Below are positions 50,677-55,184 of a DNA stretch of 55,184 nt, piece by piece. This stretch comes from Leptospira sp. WS60.C2 (GTDB taxonomy: Bacteria; Spirochaetota; Leptospiria; Leptospirales; Leptospiraceae). A program made the translations under genes and the position numbers. The notes under the pieces were generated by a model. The model worked only from the letters and a program-made list of their open reading frames with translations, was not told the origin of the DNA and searched no databases. Positions within the stretch are counted from its first letter, which is position 1. Each line of letters starts with the position of its first letter. Location of the stretch: contig NZ_CP162136.1 of NCBI RefSeq assembly GCF_040833955.1, positions 1 through 55,184 on the forward strand, written 5' to 3'.

Positions 50677-51070
50677 TTCTGGTCCTATCATTGCGTTATT
50701 CAATTCGAAAGATAAGTTCCACAAACAGACTCTAAAATTTCTTAAATCTTATCATGGTGAATTAGTTTCTTCGTGGCCAGTGATTACCGAAGTTATATAT
50801 CTGCTTTCTTTCTCAGTGGAAGCACAATCAGACTTTCTTGAATGGATTGAAAGAGGAAGTATCAAAATATTTGATTTAAATATCGAGGATCTTAAATATA
50901 TTAAAAATCGAATGAGAAAGTATTCAGATCTACCTATGGATTTAGCTGATGCTTCCTTAATGTGTATTTCGGAAAAAATGGGAATCGAACGAATCGTTAG
51001 CATTGATTCAGACTTTTCGATTTACAAAAACTTAAAAGGGAAATTTTTACAAAACCTTTTTAAATCTTAA
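50654..51070 (+). CDS. PIN-domain toxin, VapC-like
   Basis: This 138-residue PIN-domain ribonuclease has the acidic residues in VALIDSGPIIALF (Asp8), SWPVITEVIYLL (Glu), MDLADASLMCI (Asp) and IVSIDSDFSIY (Asp), the four positions expected for metal binding. It is probably a toxin that cleaves tRNA or rRNA and is neutralised by the upstream antitoxin. All catalytic positions appear intact, so the module should be active and may stabilise the replicon. Confidence 0.87.
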   Translation: MKNVALIDSGPIIALFNSKDKFHKQTLKFLKSYHGELVSSWPVITEVIYLLSFSVEAQSDFLEWIERGSIKIFDLNIEDLKYIKNRMRKYSDLPMDLADASLMCISEKMGIERIVSIDSDFSIYKNLKGKFLQNLFKS

Positions 51071-51128
51071 ATCCGACCAAGCACATAACAGCATTTCGGA
51101 AAGTTCATAAAAGATCAAAACTCTACTC

Positions 51129-51914
51129 ATGCAAAAAATCCTGACCCCACTCGACGAAAGACTCACCGATTATTTCCTTCTGAAATCGAAGGAATCCCCT
51201 TCTGATACATTCGTTGCAGATCATGAAAAAACTGCTGTTAGATTACTTTTATCTGATTTTGAAGTCCAATCGGTTTTTTGCACAGATAAATATTGGCAAA
51301 AACACAAAGGCCTCATCACATCCAAATTGCAAGATGAGGAGAAGTGTTTTGTCGCCGATAAATCTATCTTTGAAGAAACCATTGGTTTCCATGTACACCA
51401 AGGGTTTATGGCAGTTGGGAAACAAAAATGGGCAAAAGAAGAAGAACTTTCTTTTCCCATCCTTATCCTGAATGCAATCGTTGATAGTGAAAATATAGGT
51501 TCAATCCTTCGTTGTGCAGCAGCCTTTGGCATCCAATCAATTCTATTTGATACCAAGTCAGCCTCACCGTATCTTAGGCGTTCTGTCAGAGTCTCCATGG
51601 GTGCCATCTTCCAATTGAAGATAGCCAAATCGACAAACCTACCCGAGTCGATTCACCGAATGAAGGAGAGGTCTGCGAATGTAACCGCACTCGCCCTTCC
51701 CAAGGAAAATGCAGTTCACGTTTCTAAAACAAAAACCATCCAAGAGATTGGAAAACAAGAGAACTTAGTCCTTATCATTGGCAATGAAGCAAATGGGATT
51801 GAGGAAAGTGTTTTAGATGCGTCTGATGTGATTGGTTACATTCCAATGAAAAACAAAATCGATTCATTGAACGTATCTCATGCCTTGGCTGTAGCACTTT
51901 CACACCTTCTCTAA
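51129..51914 (+). CDS. SpoU/TrmH-family RNA 2'-O-methyltransferase
   Basis: This 261-residue SPOUT methyltransferase uses S-adenosylmethionine to methylate ribose in rRNA or tRNA. The three family motifs are present: NAIVDSENIGSILRCAAAFG, LVLIIGNEANGIEESVLD, and IPMKNKIDSLNVSHALAVAL, which form the knotted cofactor site. The N-terminal part (about residues 1-100) is a substrate-binding domain. The exact target nucleotide cannot be read from sequence. It is convergent with the SrkA gene. Confidence 0.88.
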   Translation: MQKILTPLDERLTDYFLLKSKESPSDTFVADHEKTAVRLLLSDFEVQSVFCTDKYWQKHKGLITSKLQDEEKCFVADKSIFEETIGFHVHQGFMAVGKQKWAKEEELSFPILILNAIVDSENIGSILRCAAAFGIQSILFDTKSASPYLRRSVRVSMGAIFQLKIAKSTNLPESIHRMKERSANVTALALPKENAVHVSKTKTIQEIGKQENLVLIIGNEANGIEESVLDASDVIGYIPMKNKIDSLNVSHALAVALSHLL

Positions 51915-51917
51915 ATC

Positions 51918-52964
51918 TTATTGATCCCAATCCCAAAAAAAATCTTTATTCGTCATTTCTGGTTCTGCGTTTTCTTTCGGTGCAGTAGGAGCAGGATTAG
52001 CATCATCTAAATCACGATTTGCATTTTCTAAATCTAATGTTTCTTTTAACCAATATTCTTCTGTTCCGAAATGAGGGAAAAGAGAGGGAAACGATGGATC
52101 TTCCCATCGTTTTCCAATCCAAGCTGCATAATGGATGAATCGAATGATTCGTAATGGTTCGATTAATTTGAGCCAATTTTCATCAAAGTCTGCAAACATA
52201 CAATAACCAGCAAAAAAATCAAAGAACTCATGTTTACGATCTGCTTCCCCAAACGGAAGTAACATCCAAAAATCTTGAACAATGGGTCCATGTAAAAAAT
52301 CATCAAAATCTAAAATGCTAAACCCATCAGGTGAGATTAATAAATTTCCTTTGTGACAATCACCGTGAATCCTTTGGGAAGGGATTTGGTATTCGTTTGT
52401 CAGTGATTCAAAGATGGCAAAGGCATTACGTGCATTCTTTTCATATCGTTCGGCCAAAGCAGAATTCGTTATCAATTTTTTATCTAGTATGTATTGCAGC
52501 GCAGTGAGTCCATAACTTGGTATGTCGAGTGTTGGTCTACTTTTGATCTGACTTCGTTTCCCAACGGAATGGATCCTTCCGAGTAAGGCCCCTACTCGTT
52601 CCAAATCGTTTGATTGGATTTCTTCGACAATCCTTCCATTACGTAAGGGCCAAATGGCAAAATAAATTCCTTCCCATTCAAAGAGTGTTTTTCCATCAAT
52701 AACGATTGGTGCAAGAACTGGAATCTCTTCCCCCGCTAACTCTTGTAAAAATGCATGTTCTTCTAGGATTTGTTTTTGGTTCCATTTCCCAGGTCGATAG
52801 AATTTAACAACAATCCTTCCAGCTTTTGCCGTTTCGATATCGTAAACACGATTCTCAACACTATTTAATACAAAATACCTTCCGGTTGTTTCATACCCAA
52901 GGGATTCGATCGCATTTAAAATCGTATCGGGGGTTAATTGGTAAAAAGAATGATGGATGTTCAA
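51918..52964 (-). CDS. srkA: SrkA-like stress-response Ser/Thr kinase
   Basis: SrkA (YihE/RdoA) is a kinase that protects bacteria from stress-induced death. The 348-residue product has SVENRVYDIETAKAGRIVVKFYRPGKW at the front, HGDCHKGNLLISPDGFSILDFDDFLHGP with the catalytic Asp and metal-binding Asp near residues 200-220, and the helical C-terminal FIHYAAWIGKRWEDPSFP. The last 30 residues (ENAEPEMTNKDFFWDWDQ) extend beyond the family core. It is the last gene of the operon after the GGDEF gene (18-bp gap). Confidence 0.88.
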   Translation of the reverse strand: MNIHHSFYQLTPDTILNAIESLGYETTGRYFVLNSVENRVYDIETAKAGRIVVKFYRPGKWNQKQILEEHAFLQELAGEEIPVLAPIVIDGKTLFEWEGIYFAIWPLRNGRIVEEIQSNDLERVGALLGRIHSVGKRSQIKSRPTLDIPSYGLTALQYILDKKLITNSALAERYEKNARNAFAIFESLTNEYQIPSQRIHGDCHKGNLLISPDGFSILDFDDFLHGPIVQDFWMLLPFGEADRKHEFFDFFAGYCMFADFDENWLKLIEPLRIIRFIHYAAWIGKRWEDPSFPSLFPHFGTEEYWLKETLDLENANRDLDDANPAPTAPKENAEPEMTNKDFFWDWDQ

Positions 52965-52982
52965 GTGGATTATCTGATACGA

Positions 52983-53879
52983 TTAGCTGACGATTTTATT
53001 GCGGCCAGAAGTCTTTGCTTCATATAAATTTTTATCAGCTAATTTTAACAAATCATGATTGGAATTAACCTCATTTAGTTCTCCTCCAGCAACACCTCCA
53101 CTAAACGTAAAATGGAAAATCTGATCTGTATCCGATTTCATTTCCAGTTTGGAAACATTGTCTCTGACACGGTCTAAAATTCTTGTCGCATCGGCAACGC
53201 CCGTTTCCGGGAAGAGGATGACAAACTCTTCCCCTCCAAACCGAGAGATGATATCGGATTTTCGAAAACTTGTTTTTAATGCATGAGCTAATTGTTTGAT
53301 CACTTGGTCTCCAATTTCATGCCCATATGTGTCGTTGATATTCTTAAATTTATCGATATCGATCATAGCCAATGATAATAGGCTATTATGCCTTTTGCAA
53401 CGTTGGAATTCCTGTTCGATCCTTTCTTCCATATAACGTCTATTATATAGATTGGTCATCACATCTCGAATCGCAGTCTCACGCAATTGGTCATGCAAAG
53501 CTTTGATTCGTAAGGCACTAAAAATTCTTGCTAGTAATTCAATTTCTTTGGCAGGTTTCGTGATATAATCTGTTGCCCCTGCTTCTATTGCTATTTTAAA
53601 ATATTCTGGTTCCGTATGTCCTGTGACCATAATGATCGGAAGCCAACTGACAGGAGATGTAGAGAGAATGTCCGAAATTAAATCGATGCCGTTGCCATCT
53701 GGCAATTCCCAATCGAGTAAAACAACATCGATTGCTTCACTTCGTATTTTTTCTCGTGCTACAGAAATGGTTTCTGCTTCGATGGCAGTATAACCATTTT
53801 TGGAAACCCACCGACTGAGAAGTTTCCGCTGTAGGTCAGAATCTTCAATGATTAGGATTTTTTTCTGTCCTTCTGACAT
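52983..53879 (-). CDS. REC-GGDEF diguanylate cyclase
   Basis: This 298-residue PleD-like protein makes cyclic di-GMP from GTP when phosphorylated. The receiver (residues 7-120) has IIEDSDLQRKLL and the phosphoacceptor Asp56 in VVLLDWELPDGNG. The GGDEF domain (about 140-295) has NRRYMEERIEQEF, MIDIDKFKNINDTYGHEIGD and an intact active-site RFGGEEF near residue 218. RKSD five residues before GGEEF is an RxxD inhibitory site, so product feedback is likely. Its kinase partner is not adjacent. It follows the lipoprotein-like genes by 11 bp. Confidence 0.92.
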   Translation of the reverse strand: MSEGQKKILIIEDSDLQRKLLSRWVSKNGYTAIEAETISVAREKIRSEAIDVVLLDWELPDGNGIDLISDILSTSPVSWLPIIMVTGHTEPEYFKIAIEAGATDYITKPAKEIELLARIFSALRIKALHDQLRETAIRDVMTNLYNRRYMEERIEQEFQRCKRHNSLLSLAMIDIDKFKNINDTYGHEIGDQVIKQLAHALKTSFRKSDIISRFGGEEFVILFPETGVADATRILDRVRDNVSKLEMKSDTDQIFHFTFSGGVAGGELNEVNSNHDLLKLADKNLYEAKTSGRNKIVS

Positions 53880-53890
53880 TCACCTATCGT

Positions 53891-55184
53891 TTACTTTTTC
53901 TTTTTTTTACCTAGTATTTTTTCTATTTCGCCCGGTTCCATTGGAACTTTTACAATCGTTCCACCTTCTTTTCTCACTTGGTCTAAATCAACAACAGCAC
54001 CCGACAACAATCGTGCTGCTTTTTTAGAATTATCCTTCACGCCATACACAACCCATTTGCCTCCCTCAAGGGATAACACTAAATACGTACAATCGGCTGC
54101 TGCTAAAATCGAATGCGCAGAGATCTGTGCCATGAATTCATAACTGAGAACGATTCCTGTTCCAACGACGACTCCCGAAGGCACACCAAAGGCTTTACCT
54201 ACTTGGTAGACTCCATAACTCGTACCCACTCCAAAGGAAGCAGCAGAGCCAACAACACCCACTGTGGCGGACGTAGCTTTGGTGGAAGCATAGGTGACGA
54301 CCTCAGTGGTGCCAGAAGCCCCTGCAACAGCCCCTCCTGCGACTGTTCCCGTCACAGCAATCCCTCCTCCTAAGACAGTTTGGCCTGCTGTCACACCCAC
54401 ATAACTCATAGGAGCAAGGATGTACTTTCCAGACGACTCAGTGACAAAGGCAGCAGACTTTACGGAGTATGCAGATGATTTTCTAGACATAGCGGATGTG
54501 ACTTTAGCGCCCTTATCGAGCGACTGGACAGATTCATGTACCACAACTTCTGTACTATTGATGATGGAACCAAGAACGAGTTCAATGCTAGGTGCGGTCA
54601 AGTACACAACACCTTTCCCTGTTAACGTGATTGTCTCGACTAACCCATACATGGTGGTTCCAGCTGCATTCGTACCTAGGGCAACAGGATATATGAGTCC
54701 ATTCCAAGTCACATACCCAACGGATAGTAAAGCAAACTTACTAATCGGTTTGATGATACTGTCATACAAAATTGCTTTGGTGGCTCTGGAAAAAGATTTG
54801 AGTAATGCAGTCGGGATCCCTTCGTCTTTGTCTGCAATGGCTTCAATTTCTCCCTTGGCTTTCCCTAACTCTTCCTTTGTATCCTTTCCATATTGAAAAA
54901 TGGTTTCTTTCCAACTTCCAAAGATACTTTCAGAAACAGCCGAGCGAATCTCATCGATTTCGGAAGTTCGACTCCAGAATCCACCTTTGCGAAAGTCTTC
55001 ATAGGATTCATTCCAAGAATTTTTTAATGCTTCATCTAAATCTATGTAACCATAGACAGTGGATTCAAAATCTTTTTGGAAATTCTCTTGGTACTTTTGG
55101 AATCTTTTTTTGGCAGAAGGAGATGTATCCTTTGGCATCTCTCGGTTGAGTTGCATCTCCGCCCATTCATCCCATTCTTTGCGA
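53891..55184 (-). CDS. Paralogous lipoprotein-like protein, C-terminal part (begins at 503 across the join)
   Basis: This is the continuation of the gene starting at 503. Read alone it would start at an internal ATG (55156), but the nine codons before that ATG are open to the window edge and join in frame with bases 1-503. The segment has a charged helical stretch (WDEW, KKRFQKYQENFQKDFE), then a long low-complexity Gly/Ala/Val/Thr/Ser region with several hydrophobic runs, and a lysine-rich tail. The last 80 residues resemble the paralogue encoded at 500-1981. The GGDEF gene starts 11 bp downstream of the stop, so they are probably cotranscribed. No recognised domain was identified. Confidence 0.75.
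   Translation of the reverse strand, partial: RKEWDEWAEMQLNREMPKDTSPSAKKRFQKYQENFQKDFESTVYGYIDLDEALKNSWNESYEDFRKGGFWSRTSEIDEIRSAVSESIFGSWKETIFQYGKDTKEELGKAKGEIEAIADKDEGIPTALLKSFSRATKAILYDSIIKPISKFALLSVGYVTWNGLIYPVALGTNAAGTTMYGLVETITLTGKGVVYLTAPSIELVLGSIINSTEVVVHESVQSLDKGAKVTSAMSRKSSAYSVKSAAFVTESSGKYILAPMSYVGVTAGQTVLGGGIAVTGTVAGGAVAGASGTTEVVTYASTKATSATVGVVGSAASFGVGTSYGVYQVGKAFGVPSGVVVGTGIVLSYEFMAQISAHSILAAADCTYLVLSLEGGKWVVYGVKDNSKKAARLLSGAVVDLDQVRKEGGTIVKVPMEPGEIEKILGKKKKK

Noticed and set aside
1..55184. CRISPR arrays, tRNA and rRNA genes
   Set aside because: No regularly spaced repeats and no tRNA- or rRNA-like segments were recognised on reading both strands.

Overview
The window reads as the complete sequence of a circular, roughly 55 kb replicon (plasmid or chromid) from a spirochaete of the genus Leptospira, most likely a saprophytic species. 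The genus call rests on AT-rich DNA, Leptospira-style lipoproteins, a recBCD cluster sitting beside parAB (I recall recBCD being carried by the p74 replicon of L. biflexa), an HmuY/TonB/HmuSTUV haem island and many sensor kinases. Circularity is inferred: the minus-strand gene leaving the window at base 1 re-enters in frame at base 55184 without a stop, giving one 598-residue protein that is a paralogue of its neighbour.

Layout. (1) 53891-1981 across the ends: a minus-strand operon of two paralogous lipoprotein-like proteins, a REC-GGDEF diguanylate cyclase and an SrkA-like kinase. (2) 2.1-7.6 kb: an osmoregulated periplasmic glucan cluster (opgG, a small membrane protein, opgH), an alpha/beta hydrolase and a small lipoprotein. 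(3) 7.6-11.9 kb: the replication and partition core, with two related Rep-like winged-helix genes facing outward from parAB, 14-bp palindromes on either side of parA, and long structured leaders in front of both rep genes. (4) 11.9-17.9 kb: two TetR regulators, a hotdog thioesterase, PpnP, a YegP-like protein, a SpoIIE-type phosphatase and a MASE3 histidine kinase. (5) 17.9-25.6 kb: a haem acquisition island, with hmuTUV-hmuS leftward and a lipoprotein, HmuY and a TonB receptor rightward from a shared control region holding two Fur-like dyads. (6) 25.6-34.4 kb: recC-recB-recD. (7) 34.6-40.8 kb: accessory DNA with an uncharacterised SUKH-like giant protein plus partner, an ArdC antirestriction protein and an IS481-type remnant. 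(8) 40.9-52.9 kb: two sensor kinases, a MacB/LolD-type exporter, a TetR/reductase pair with a perfect operator, a VapBC-like toxin-antitoxin module, an SpoU-type RNA methyltransferase and the SrkA kinase.

The most striking signal is in the replication core. The leaders of the two rep genes have the same architecture although the genes point in opposite directions: a conserved promoter-like start, a stem-loop I with loop GTGTGGWAGCA, an opposite-strand promoter-like element, a stem-loop III whose loop (CTWCCAC) is complementary to loop I, and then a dyad 36-37 nt further on. Between the two copies the loop bases and the dyad arms change in a compensatory way. This resembles the loop-loop (pseudoknot) and antisense-RNA control of IncI/IncB/IncL-M plasmids, but attached to an unrelated small HTH Rep. 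I know of no such description for Leptospira. The one-base loop difference suggests two mutually insulated copy-control circuits on one molecule, possibly a fused replicon.

The remaining genes give the replicon a semi-essential character: recombinational repair, haem uptake and envelope glucans. Plasmid-type traits (partition, toxin-antitoxin, antirestriction, IS remnant) support horizontal origin. No tRNA, rRNA or CRISPR array was seen.
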